From contig NZ_CP087132.1 of the NCBI RefSeq assembly GCF_020911885.1, forward strand, positions 868,001 to 932,000: a DNA stretch of 64,000 nt, written 5' to 3'. Below the pieces are notes generated by a model. It was not told the DNA's origin and ran no database searches. It saw only the letters and a list, made by a program, of their open reading frames with translations. Origin of the DNA: Flavobacterium acetivorans (GTDB lineage Bacteria; Bacteroidota; Bacteroidia; Flavobacteriales; Flavobacteriaceae). The position numbers and the translations under genes were made by a program. The first letter of the stretch is position 1. The number at the start of each line of letters is the position of its first letter. Positions 34,355-42,566 of the stretch are shown piece after piece.

Positions 34355-36982
34355 TTAATTTTTTGGGGCTAAATAAGCATTCAGATTCTTCTTGATTTGA
34401 ATTACTTTGTAATTTTCGTTGGTAAGTACAATCGCTGGTTTGTCTATTCTAAAATCTTTATTCTCTTTCAAAGTCAAACTTAGGTTTCTTGCATGTGCTT
34501 CTGATCGAATTCCGTTAATGGTCACAAAAAACTCATTATCAGTATAAACATCATAAGAATAAGTTAGTTTTTGAAATTTTTCTCCAACATTATATTTATC
34601 GATTTTTTCTTCAATTTCTTTTCGACTTTTATTATCGCCTTTCGCAACAGCATAAAGAATTTTCCAATTATGTGTATCAGTAGTGCTAAAATCCAAACGC
34701 TCTAAGGACGGAATTTGATTGTTTACTATTTCCTGTGCTTTTTTACCCTCATCGCTATTTGGATAATTATCGGCCACGAATTGTAAGGCGTTTTTATAAG
34801 CTGCTAATCCTCTTAGTTTTCCGATAGTATTTGCCTTTAAAAGTTCAAATTTAGAAACAATTTCGTCACCGGAAAACTGGCTAATCAAGGCATCCGATTT
34901 TTCTAAAACAGTCGTAAATTGTTCCTCTTCAAATAGTTTATACGTTTTGTCGTATACATTTTCAGGAGAATCGTTCAGCGCGGATGCATCGAGGTTTGAA
35001 TTAGTGATAATTTGTGCATAACGAGATTCCGGAAATTGAGCGATAATGCGGTTTTTTATCTCTTGTGCTTTGGCACTATCGGTAATTTGATAGGTTTTAT
35101 ACAAATTGTACATCGCCGGAAGAATCAATTTTTCTTCGGGATTATTCTTCAATAACTGTTCTAATTTATTGGCAGCCAACTCATATTCCTTGAATTTCTC
35201 TTTATAAATAACACCCAGTTGGTAATAGGCCGTATTGCGTTCTTTGCCAATGCTATCGATTGCTGTTTGCGAAACTGGAAGTTGTTTCAAATAAAAATCA
35301 GTGGTGTATTCTTGCGCTATAACTTCTTCGGTCAATGTATCTTCCGGGGTAATCTTATTGGCATTTATGGTATCCGTGGCAACCAAATTCGTTTTACTGC
35401 TAGATCGTCTCCAATTGCCGCCTAATATTCTGTTTCCCCAAATTTTTTTAAATTCTATTTTCCCAAAAGAAAGCGTTGTAGGGTTATAAAAATAAAAAGT
35501 GCTTAGCGCTGGACCAGCAGAAGCCATTGTAGGGGGTAAAATGGAAGGTTTATTAGAGGGTTTTCCTGAATTTTGCACAGCAACAGCCTGATCAGCCATT
35601 CCTGTTTTGGTATTTCTCTCAATATTTTGCTGTTTCTCTTTCAATTTTTTCTCCACAATTCTTTTGGCTTCATCGTCCTTTTTCAATTGATCGATCGCTT
35701 TCTCAAAATAGGAAACCCGATCTGCTTCTGACAAGGAAACTACATTGATAATACTGTCATTTCTTGATGCTAAAGCTTCATATAAAATCACTTCGTCGAG
35801 ATCTTTTCTGATTTTTTGAATGCGGATAAATTCTCTGGTTTTAAGGTCAAGTTTTACCAAAGTACTGTCATAGTACTTTGCCGCCATTGGATACTCGGCA
35901 TTTTTAAAATGCATGTTTCCAATGTTTCTATAATTGGATGCCATTAAATATTGATCTGTAGTCGTTTTTTTTAATGAGGCATTATAAAAATCCAAAGCTT
36001 GTTTTTGCTTGTCATTTTTATCGTAAAAAACGCCCATTTGATAGAATAACACGTCCAGAAAAGGTCGGTTTTCTCTGTTGGCAATCAGCTTTTTATAGGT
36101 TTTTAAGAAAGCGGTTGTGTCTCCTTTTTGATAGTCAAACAATTGCGCTTTTCGGGCATGAGATTGGATGACATACTTCCTTTCGGATTTTCTGTTCATC
36201 TTTATCACCGATTCATAGCTATAAATTGCGCTGTCTTTCTTGCCCAGCTCCTCATATAATTGCCCTAATATGAATCTATACCGCGCTTTTTCGTTGTTAC
36301 GCTTGGTGAAATCTTTGGCTATTTTTAATTTGGCTACGGCACTATCTTTTTCTTCCAAATTTAAAAAGGCCTCCGCCAAAAGTGCATTAGCATCAGCATA
36401 AATTTGTTTTTTGAGTTTTTTATCTTTCAAAAGACGCGTGATGTTATTGACCACCAATGCGTCATTTCCCATGCGCATGTTCGTTTTTTCCCGCCAAATT
36501 TTAGCTTCGTAAATCTTACTGCTATTGGGATATTTGTATAAAATGTAGTTGAAGGCGTCTAAGGCGGGAATGAACCTTTGATCGTAATAACGGGATTTGC
36601 CCAAAAGTAGGTAAGATTCATCGATCTGGGAATTTCTTTCCCAGCCGTCAATATTCATCGAATGTTTCTGAATGGCTTTGGTAGCTTTGGTTTCGGCCAA
36701 TTCAAAATCGGCATTTTTAGCTTTTTCCTCGGCCGTTACATTATCGATGAGTTGCATGCGCTCAATTGGCAAGCGCTTCCAAAAATCGTCCTTATTATTT
36801 GACTTTATTCCTTCAATCCCTTTGTCTAATCCTATTTGTCCATTGTATAAAATATTATACTCCGTACTTAAAGCATGGGAATTTCTAGACAAAAAAGTAT
36901 TGTTTTTAGTAGAACAGGCTACCAAAAAAAACAAAGATCCCAATGGAATTGAATATTTAAAAAGCTTGGTTTTCAAAGGCAA
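34355..36982 (-). CDS. sprE: Type IX secretion / gliding lipoprotein SprE (PorW)
   Basis: 875 residues. Lipoprotein signal SLFFLVAC (Cys 23), then STKNNTFLSRNSHALSTEYN, the characteristic PorW/SprE start, and many TPR-like repeats (for example LDAFNYILYKYPNSSKIYEA, AKYYDSTLVKLDLKTREF, AANKLEQLLKNNPEE). SprE/PorW is required for gliding motility and for the type IX secretion system, associating with PorN/SprD. The start codon in this frame is TTG; no in-frame ATG gives the full signal. It heads the sprE-bactofilin-atp run. T9SS core genes are not in the window. Confidence 0.92.
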   Translation of the reverse strand: MPLKTKLFKYSIPLGSLFFLVACSTKNNTFLSRNSHALSTEYNILYNGQIGLDKGIEGIKSNNKDDFWKRLPIERMQLIDNVTAEEKAKNADFELAETKATKAIQKHSMNIDGWERNSQIDESYLLLGKSRYYDQRFIPALDAFNYILYKYPNSSKIYEAKIWREKTNMRMGNDALVVNNITRLLKDKKLKKQIYADANALLAEAFLNLEEKDSAVAKLKIAKDFTKRNNEKARYRFILGQLYEELGKKDSAIYSYESVIKMNRKSERKYVIQSHARKAQLFDYQKGDTTAFLKTYKKLIANRENRPFLDVLFYQMGVFYDKNDKQKQALDFYNASLKKTTTDQYLMASNYRNIGNMHFKNAEYPMAAKYYDSTLVKLDLKTREFIRIQKIRKDLDEVILYEALASRNDSIINVVSLSEADRVSYFEKAIDQLKKDDEAKRIVEKKLKEKQQNIERNTKTGMADQAVAVQNSGKPSNKPSILPPTMASAGPALSTFYFYNPTTLSFGKIEFKKIWGNRILGGNWRRSSSKTNLVATDTINANKITPEDTLTEEVIAQEYTTDFYLKQLPVSQTAIDSIGKERNTAYYQLGVIYKEKFKEYELAANKLEQLLKNNPEEKLILPAMYNLYKTYQITDSAKAQEIKNRIIAQFPESRYAQIITNSNLDASALNDSPENVYDKTYKLFEEEQFTTVLEKSDALISQFSGDEIVSKFELLKANTIGKLRGLAAYKNALQFVADNYPNSDEGKKAQEIVNNQIPSLERLDFSTTDTHNWKILYAVAKGDNKSRKEIEEKIDKYNVGEKFQKLTYSYDVYTDNEFFVTINGIRSEAHARNLSLTLKENKDFRIDKPAIVLTNENYKVIQIKKNLNAYLAPKN

Positions 36983-37241
36983 ATGTTTATATCATTAAAC
37001 TTTAAAAAATGTTTTTTAGTATAATGACTGGTAAAAATACGTTTCTTTTTGATATGTTGAAAATTATCGGGATTTATTTGAATTTCCCCATCGTTCGTAA
37101 GGGATGGAAGCGGCATCCTTTATTTTCTTTCTTTAAGGAAATAAAGATACAGCGCACAGCCCGACCCGCAGTTTTTACGAAGGGTTACGGCCAAATAAAA
37201 CTGCTGCTGACTGCTTGAACTATTCTGGTTTTAAAATGAAA
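36983..37241. other. Intergenic region upstream of sprE with candidate structured RNA
   Basis: No gene is credible here; an open frame at 37009-37218 has no start context or family resemblance. The stretch 37092-37180 can fold and is listed separately. Confidence 0.6.
37092..37180 (+). ncRNA. Candidate structured RNA or hairpin element
   Basis: A closing stem of TTCGTAA (37094-37100) with TTACGAA (37175-37181) encloses a GGATG/CATCC mini-hairpin with loop GAAGCGG and an AU-rich hairpin (CTTTATTTTC/GAAATAAAG). The words GATGGAAGCGGCATCC and AGCCCGACC recur in Bacteroidota intergenic regions in my memory, but I cannot confirm an Rfam match. It may be a repeated element, not an RNA gene. Confidence 0.4.
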
Positions 37242-37291
37242 ACCGCCAATTTTCCATTTCAATAAAAAAATGAAATGGGCAAATTAGCGGT
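37242..37291 (-). terminator. Hairpin after the ABC ATPase gene
   Basis: Imperfect 20-base arms, ACCGCCAATTTTCCATTTCA at 37242-37261 and a nearly complementary arm at 37271-37291, with an A-rich 9-base loop; it lies 27 bases past the ABC ATPase stop. Confidence 0.7.
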
Positions 37292-37318
37292 AAAATATTT
37301 AATTATGATTGTGGCTTT

Positions 37319-38014
37319 TTAAACCGCAAAAAATAGTTCTAATTCCTGCAAAGTTTCTTGAGATGTTTGAATATCTTTTACGATTTCTCCCTTATTCAAA
37401 GCTACGATTCTGTCGCTCACCTCTACCGTGTGCATTAAATCATGGCTGGAAACTAATACCGTCACATCTGGATTATCGGCTAAATCCTTGATGATTTTTT
37501 TCAATCGAAATTGTGTGGTTGGATCTAAATTAGCAAAAGGCTCGTCCAGAATAATCACTTCCGGATTCCCGATTAAAGTAGCGATAATACCTACTTTTTT
37601 CTGATTTCCTTTGGACAAATCGCGCAAATATTTCTTGTTGTTCAAAATTTCTCCGTTGAAAAATTCTTCATGAGTTGCCAATAAAGCGTCGACATCGGCT
37701 TTGTTTTGCCCGCGCAAATCGCCTATGAAATAAAAATATTCTTCGGGAGTAAGGTATCCTATCAAGAAGCTTTCGTCCAGGAAAGAAGCGGTGAATGGTT
37801 TCCAGTTTTCGCTGGTATTTACCTGAACGTTGTTGTTTACAATATTCCCTGTTGAAGGATGGATTAAATCCAATAAAAGACTGAAAAAAGTAGTTTTCCC
37901 GGCTCCGTTATTCCCCACTAAACCAAAGCTTTCGCCTTTTTTTATTTCTAAATTATCTATTTTAAGTACGGTTGTTCCGTTATATGTTTTTGAAAGATTG
38001 TTTACTTGTATCAT
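37319..38014 (-). CDS. ABC transporter ATP-binding protein
   Basis: 231 residues. Walker A GNNGAGKTT (near 35-43), signature motif LSKGNQKK in place of the canonical LSGGQ, Walker B VIILDEPFANLDP, H-loop SSHDLMHT. It should couple ATP hydrolysis to the DUF5687 membrane protein, whose stop lies 49 bases upstream. Substrate unknown; by PadR control and gene company it may export a toxic compound or peptide. Confidence 0.93.
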   Translation of the reverse strand: MIQVNNLSKTYNGTTVLKIDNLEIKKGESFGLVGNNGAGKTTFFSLLLDLIHPSTGNIVNNNVQVNTSENWKPFTASFLDESFLIGYLTPEEYFYFIGDLRGQNKADVDALLATHEEFFNGEILNNKKYLRDLSKGNQKKVGIIATLIGNPEVIILDEPFANLDPTTQFRLKKIIKDLADNPDVTVLVSSHDLMHTVEVSDRIVALNKGEIVKDIQTSQETLQELELFFAV

Positions 38015-38063
38015 TTTCTTATGGTTAATTCGGTTATTTACTAATTTTTTAATCGATTTTTAA

Positions 38064-39533
38064 TTAACTCTTTTGTTTGTAAGCGGCAATGGTTGCATAT
38101 TTCTCTGATTTATAGATTTTTTCAATCAAAGAAAAAGCCTTGTCTTTAAAAGCAAATCCAATGACTCCTACTCCAGCCACTAAGGCTAATCCCACATTGG
38201 CATTGGCCAAGCTAGAACCTGCCCAGTACAATAAAACCGGCAAGCCTAATTGTGGTAATGAAATCAACATGGTTTTTACATTGAATGCCTTCTTGTCGCC
38301 AAAGGCCCCTTTGCCCGAGCTCAAATCGATTGGCGTTTTGGTATAAGCACCTCCTAGTAAAACCAGATGAGAATTGACACCAATATTATAAATCGCTCCA
38401 ACCACAATGGTAAGATACACCTGCCAACCAAAATACAGATAGAAAGAAGCAATGGTCGTAGTCACTACTGTTGCAATTACCATCAGCCACCATTTAGAAC
38501 TCAAATACCCTTTATAAGGAATATTTTGTGTCATCATTAACTGATAATAAGCACTGTCCCAGCTGGGTACAAATTGTCCAAAAGTGATCAGAAATCCGCC
38601 CGAAACAAAAATTCCGGCAAAAATGTGCATCACAGGGTTGTTGTAAGCTTCAATTCCGTTGGTAAAAAATAGAAAACCATAAAAAAGAAACATGATACTC
38701 AAACCTACCGTAGTTTTAGAACGTTTGTTTCTTTTAATCAGTTTAATGTCATTTTTCAAGAAGGTCCCAATGGTTCCAAATTGATTCAACCAAGTCAAAT
38801 CCTCTGTTTTAGCAATATCATGCTTGTTAGACAATCCTGCATCAAGGTATAAGTTATTTTTAAAATATTGGAAAGTGACATAATACAAAGCGATCAAAGC
38901 CAATACCGGAATTGCAAAAGCCCAATAGGTATTGAAAATAGCGTCAAAAAAAGGTGCCGTATAATCGGTGATATTGAATAATTCGTAATATTGAAATCCT
39001 CCCAAAATAGCTGCCATTGCTAAGAAAATTGCGAACAAATTATCCTTATTACTCAACAGGATATTTATAAAATTATTGATGTACATCAATGAGAAAATTG
39101 CCGTAAACCATAGCAGTACTGACAGCACATCATAGCCTTCTATTATTAAAACGACACTGAATGGAATCAGGAAAAAGCCATGAACCAAATTGAAGAACGA
39201 CAAGGCCGTTTTCCCTAAGGAAAAATGGATAATGGTGGATTTTTTTATGGGTAAAATCAAGAGCGGACGAATGTTCATCACTGGGATTTTTTGCAAAAGC
39301 AATCGAATGATTAAATCAACGATTATATAGTAAATAATGAACTTATTTACGGTAACAATAGGATCGAGGTTGGATTTTTTTAAAATATAAAAAACACCGA
39401 TTCCTAATGCTAAAAAGATTAAAATAAAATAAATAGCGAAAAAACCCATCAGGATTTTTAAAGCCAGATTAGTAGCGAAGGAAGCCGATCGAAAAAATGC
39501 TTTCCATTCGAGATAAAGGAATTTTTGAATCAT
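38064..39533 (-). CDS. DUF5687 family ABC-type membrane permease
   Basis: 489 residues with about 12 hydrophobic helices. It begins IQKFLYLEWKAFFRSASFATNLA and has cytosolic motifs such as FGTIGTFLKNDIKLIKRNKRSKT typical of ABC-2-like exporters. DUF5687 proteins are the permease partners of such ATPases in Bacteroidota. It sits between the ATPase and a pair of paralogous small membrane proteins. Confidence 0.85.
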   Translation of the reverse strand: MIQKFLYLEWKAFFRSASFATNLALKILMGFFAIYFILIFLALGIGVFYILKKSNLDPIVTVNKFIIYYIIVDLIIRLLLQKIPVMNIRPLLILPIKKSTIIHFSLGKTALSFFNLVHGFFLIPFSVVLIIEGYDVLSVLLWFTAIFSLMYINNFINILLSNKDNLFAIFLAMAAILGGFQYYELFNITDYTAPFFDAIFNTYWAFAIPVLALIALYYVTFQYFKNNLYLDAGLSNKHDIAKTEDLTWLNQFGTIGTFLKNDIKLIKRNKRSKTTVGLSIMFLFYGFLFFTNGIEAYNNPVMHIFAGIFVSGGFLITFGQFVPSWDSAYYQLMMTQNIPYKGYLSSKWWLMVIATVVTTTIASFYLYFGWQVYLTIVVGAIYNIGVNSHLVLLGGAYTKTPIDLSSGKGAFGDKKAFNVKTMLISLPQLGLPVLLYWAGSSLANANVGLALVAGVGVIGFAFKDKAFSLIEKIYKSEKYATIAAYKQKS

Positions 39534-39580
39534 AACTTATTGGTTTAGTTTTATGGTAAGTAGTTGAAAACGGGAAAATG

Positions 39581-40288
39581 TTACAATTTTTCCAATTTGT
39601 ATTCCGGATAGGTATCTAACAGGTATTCTGTAGCTTTGGATGGAATGACTTTGAAAATAATAAAAAGTAGCAAACTAAATAATATGGAAACAAAACTTAA
39701 ACCCAATATCCAGTAGTCATTACTTAAGATACTGTCAACATGATTAATCAATTGTAAGAGAAAATTAAACGGTACTAATATTGCTCCGAAAAGAGTGCCA
39801 TATTGGTTGATTATTTCTTCAAAGAGCCATTTTTTATCTTTTGATTGCTTTTTTTTATTCCTTTTTTTTCGGTTTCCAATCATTTCATAAAAAGTAAAAC
39901 TGATCAAAACGAGATAAAACCCAATAATAATCCACTCTTTATAAGTAGTTACTTTTAAAATACTAAACAATAACAAAGTCATTGCAATGGTCAACACAAT
40001 CTTTGGAATAGCAAAAAATTGCTTGAAATGTTTAAAAACCAATTTATTGTATTTTTTGTTTAGAACACACTGACGGTTTTCTACTACATCCATAAAACCA
40101 AAAATGCCAAACTTCTTGAATTCAATATTCAAGGCTTCGTCAAAAGTAAGCTCTGGATTTTCCAACCATTGTGTTTCTATTGCATTTGCCAGATGATCCA
40201 CGAGTTCTGTTTGCAAATCGTAATATTCCACATAATGCTGACGGGAGAAAAGATAAAGTTGGTCTATTTGTTCGGCAGTTAGTTTCAT
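39581..40288 (-). CDS. Membrane protein with permease-prefix-like N-domain (paralog A)
   Basis: 235 residues. The first 70 residues (MKLTAEQIDQLYLFSRQHYV, LVDHLANAIETQW, LTFDEALNIEFKKFGIFGF) form a cytosolic helical prefix like those on PadR-linked permeases; then four hydrophobic helices. It starts in an ATGA overlap with the upstream paralog, so the two are translated together. The shared N-terminal domain implies a common partner, perhaps a PadR-like sensor or the ABC module. Confidence 0.75.
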   Translation of the reverse strand: MKLTAEQIDQLYLFSRQHYVEYYDLQTELVDHLANAIETQWLENPELTFDEALNIEFKKFGIFGFMDVVENRQCVLNKKYNKLVFKHFKQFFAIPKIVLTIAMTLLLFSILKVTTYKEWIIIGFYLVLISFTFYEMIGNRKKRNKKKQSKDKKWLFEEIINQYGTLFGAILVPFNFLLQLINHVDSILSNDYWILGLSFVSILFSLLLFIIFKVIPSKATEYLLDTYPEYKLEKL

Positions 40289-40944
40289 GAGTTGGAAATG
40301 GATAATTTTTGTTCAAATTGAAGATGCTTTAGTCCTACATAAATAACAGAAACAAAAAAAACAAAAAGACAGCTTATAGTTCCTACAAATAAATTTTGAT
40401 TCGTCAGATCATGAGGAATATTTGCATTAAAAATAACTGATAAAAAAACAATCATTACAGCGAAACGAGTATCAAACAAATGCTTATATGTAGAAGTCAC
40501 TTTTGATTTTAAGTTCATGAGTTTGATTACGAGTGCTACAGCTACTGTTGTACAATAGGTATAAAACAGTACTTCTTTCACTACACTTAAAAATTGCAAT
40601 TTAACTTGTTTATTTTCAATTATTTGAAAAATAGTAAGTAATAGTATTGATAATACTAGGGATGTTATTAATTCCTTTTTAAACTGATTTCCGAATTTAC
40701 TTTTAGCTAGTTTAGGATAATAAGTATTAAATGAAAACAATGCTCTTGTCATCTTAAACTCTGTATTCCAGTTTTCAAAAACTTGCTTGTAAACCATTGG
40801 AAAATCCTTATTTGTAGTTTCCATTTCGTTTTCTATTTCGGAGGCAATATGATCTAAAACTTCCAATTTTAAATCGTCATATTTTATCCCCTTACCAATT
40901 AAAGTTTGGTTAATACATTCTATTTGTTCAGCAGTTAGTTTCAT
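40285..40944 (-). CDS. Membrane protein with permease-prefix-like N-domain (paralog B)
   Basis: 219 residues from the ATG at 40944 (an ATG at 40947 and a TTG at 40950 are also in frame). N-terminus MKLTAEQIECINQTLIGKG, then LEVLDHIASEIENEMETTN, matches paralog A over about 50 residues. Four hydrophobic helices follow. It overlaps paralog A by 4 bases (ATGA) and follows the PadR gene by 10 bases. Both copies and the PadR gene share a single leader. Confidence 0.75.
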   Translation of the reverse strand: MKLTAEQIECINQTLIGKGIKYDDLKLEVLDHIASEIENEMETTNKDFPMVYKQVFENWNTEFKMTRALFSFNTYYPKLAKSKFGNQFKKELITSLVLSILLLTIFQIIENKQVKLQFLSVVKEVLFYTYCTTVAVALVIKLMNLKSKVTSTYKHLFDTRFAVMIVFLSVIFNANIPHDLTNQNLFVGTISCLFVFFVSVIYVGLKHLQFEQKLSISNS

Positions 40945-40954
40945 CATCAAAAAA

Positions 40955-41296
40955 TTAAAATTCTAAATTCGGTTTAGGGTTCACTAAACTCTGCATATTT
41001 CGGATAAAATCCTCGAGTTCAGAGAGACGATTTACCGTTTCGGTAGTTCCTTTTTCAGTCAATTTGTAATATTTACGCATTCTGTTATCCACTTTTTCAA
41101 TTTCTACATCCAACAAGCCTTCCGCTTCAAGCTTGTGCAAAGCGGGATACAAAGCGCCTTCGGTAATATTGAGTTCGCCTTGAGTTATTGCTTTTACTTT
41201 TTGGGTAATTTCATAGCCGTACATCTTGCCATTTTCCTCCAGCAACTTCATGATGATCGTATTCAAACTTCCTTTGTACAATTGTGAATTTTTCAT
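40955..41296 (-). CDS. PadR family transcriptional regulator
   Basis: 113 residues from the ATG at 41296 (MKNSQLYKGSLNTIIMKLLEE), the usual PadR N-terminus; upstream in-frame starts fall in the promoter. A winged helix is seen: YGYEITQKVKAITQGELNITEGALYPALHKLEAEGLLDVE, followed by RKYYKLTEKG. PadR proteins repress detoxification or transport operons and bind planar aromatic ligands. It leads the operon of two paralogs, DUF5687 and ABC ATPase, with a palindrome between its own -7 box and start of transcription control. Confidence 0.93.
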   Translation of the reverse strand: MKNSQLYKGSLNTIIMKLLEENGKMYGYEITQKVKAITQGELNITEGALYPALHKLEAEGLLDVEIEKVDNRMRKYYKLTEKGTTETVNRLSELEDFIRNMQSLVNPKPNLEF

Positions 41297-41318
41297 AATC
41301 CTTTTCATTTTTACAAAA

Positions 41319-41340
41319 CAAATATACATAAGATTCTTAT
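41319..41340 (-). promoter_or_regulatory. PadR operon promoter and candidate operator
   Basis: On the minus strand a TATATTTG -7 box (plus 41319-41326) is preceded directly by the 13-base palindrome ATAAGATTCTTAT (plus 41328-41340), and the word TATACATAA occurs twice around it. A repressor there would block RNA polymerase. Confidence 0.55.
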
Positions 41341-41403
41341 ACATAACTTATCTAGGTATGAAAATTTCAATCTTTTTGATTTAAAGAAACCTAATCTCTT
41401 TAG

Positions 41404-41411
41404 TATATTTG
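41404..41411 (+). promoter_or_regulatory. -7 box (TATATTTG) for the ferredoxin reductase
   Basis: Exact TAnnTTTG, 15 bases before the ATG. A TTG lies at 41376-41378 with a 25-base spacer, longer than usual, so the assignment is tentative. Confidence 0.5.
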
Positions 41412-41426
41412 TAAAAAATTTATCTC

Positions 41427-42479
41427 ATGCCATCCTTTTTAAAATTAATTATAAAAGAAGTACGTCGCGAAACCAAAGACGCGATTTCGGTACTTTTTAA
41501 TGTTCCTGAGGAACTAAAAGCCAATTATAATTTCATTGCAGGTCAATATCTTAACTTGAGGTTAACCCTTGACGGTCAAGAAATTCGTCGTGCTTATTCC
41601 ATTTGCTCAGCTCCAGAAAGCGGCGAATTACGTATTGCAGTTAAAGCGGTTAAAAATGGTGCTTTCTCTCAATTTGCCAATACAAAACTAAAAGCCGGTG
41701 ACGTTCTTGAAGTAGGGAAACCTGAAGGGAAATTCACATTGGAACCAGAAGCAAGCAGACAAAAAAATTATGTCGCTTTTGTATCCGGAAGTGGTATCAC
41801 ACCTGTAATGTCAATGCTGAAATCGGTTTTGCAAAGTGAACCAAAGAGCTCCTTTGTTCTGGTTTATGGTAACAAAACACCTGAAGAAACAATATTTCAC
41901 CAAGAATTACACGATTTACAATCGCAGTATGTAAGCCGTCTATTTGTGCATTATGTTTACAGTCAAGCCAAAGTAGATCAGTCGTTATTTGGTCGAATTG
42001 ATAAATCGGTAGTGAATTTTGTATTGAACAACAAACACAAGGAATTGGAATTTGACAAGTTCTATTTGTGCGGTCCTGAGGACATGATTAATACCGTTTC
42101 CGGTGTTTTGAAAGAAAAAAACGTGAAAGAATCGGCTATCAAGTTTGAACTTTTCACGACTTCTTCTAAAGAAAACGAAATCAAAGAATCATTAGAAGGT
42201 CATTCTAAAATCACCGTTATGGTAGATGACGAAGAGACCACTTTTGAGATGTCACAGAAACAAACCATTTTAGAAGCGGCCTTAAAACAAGGAATCGATG
42301 CTCCTTATTCATGCCAGGGCGGAATTTGTAGCAGCTGCCTTTGCAGAATCACATCGGGGACTGCCGAAATGACGAAAAATTCGATTTTGACCGATAAAGA
42401 AATTGCAAGCGGATTAATATTGAGCTGTCAAGCACATCCAACATCAGAGACGATCTATGTTGATTTTGATGATGTTTAG
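41427..42479 (+). CDS. Ferredoxin-NADP reductase with C-terminal 2Fe-2S domain (PaaE-like)
   Basis: 350 residues in three parts: FAD domain with RRAYSICSAP (about 55-64), NAD(P) domain with SGSGITPVMSML, and plant-type 2Fe-2S ferredoxin with CQGGICSSCLC (Cys 296, 301, 304) and a fourth Cys near 336 (LSCQAHP). It resembles PaaE reductases that feed electrons to phenylacetyl-CoA epoxidase, and is often annotated just as ferredoxin reductase. No paa genes flank it here, so its partner oxygenase or desaturase is unknown. It is divergent from the PadR operon. Confidence 0.9.
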   Translation: MPSFLKLIIKEVRRETKDAISVLFNVPEELKANYNFIAGQYLNLRLTLDGQEIRRAYSICSAPESGELRIAVKAVKNGAFSQFANTKLKAGDVLEVGKPEGKFTLEPEASRQKNYVAFVSGSGITPVMSMLKSVLQSEPKSSFVLVYGNKTPEETIFHQELHDLQSQYVSRLFVHYVYSQAKVDQSLFGRIDKSVVNFVLNNKHKELEFDKFYLCGPEDMINTVSGVLKEKNVKESAIKFELFTTSSKENEIKESLEGHSKITVMVDDEETTFEMSQKQTILEAALKQGIDAPYSCQGGICSSCLCRITSGTAEMTKNSILTDKEIASGLILSCQAHPTSETIYVDFDDV

Positions 42480-42502
42480 GAAATAAATTACAAGCTATTA
42501 AA

Positions 42503-42555
42503 AATAAACCGCAAATTCGCAAATTTACCTTAATGTTGATAATTTGCGGTTTATT
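42503..42555. terminator. Bidirectional terminator between the reductase and GT9 genes
   Basis: Fifteen-base perfect arms AATAAACCGCAAATT (42503-42517) and AATTTGCGGTTTATT (42541-42555), with a 23-base loop. Confidence 0.8.
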
Positions 42556-42566
42556 ATAAAATCATT

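Noticed and set aside
37009..37218. Open frame of 69 codons upstream of sprE
   Set aside because: Overlaps the candidate structured RNA; composition and start context do not suggest a real gene.
39581..40944. Frameshifted single gene made of the two paralogs
   Set aside because: Both have full N-terminal domains and four helices each and overlap by ATGA, so they are two genes.
41297..41344. Longer start of the PadR gene
   Set aside because: These codons cover the -7 box and palindrome; the family start is at 41296.
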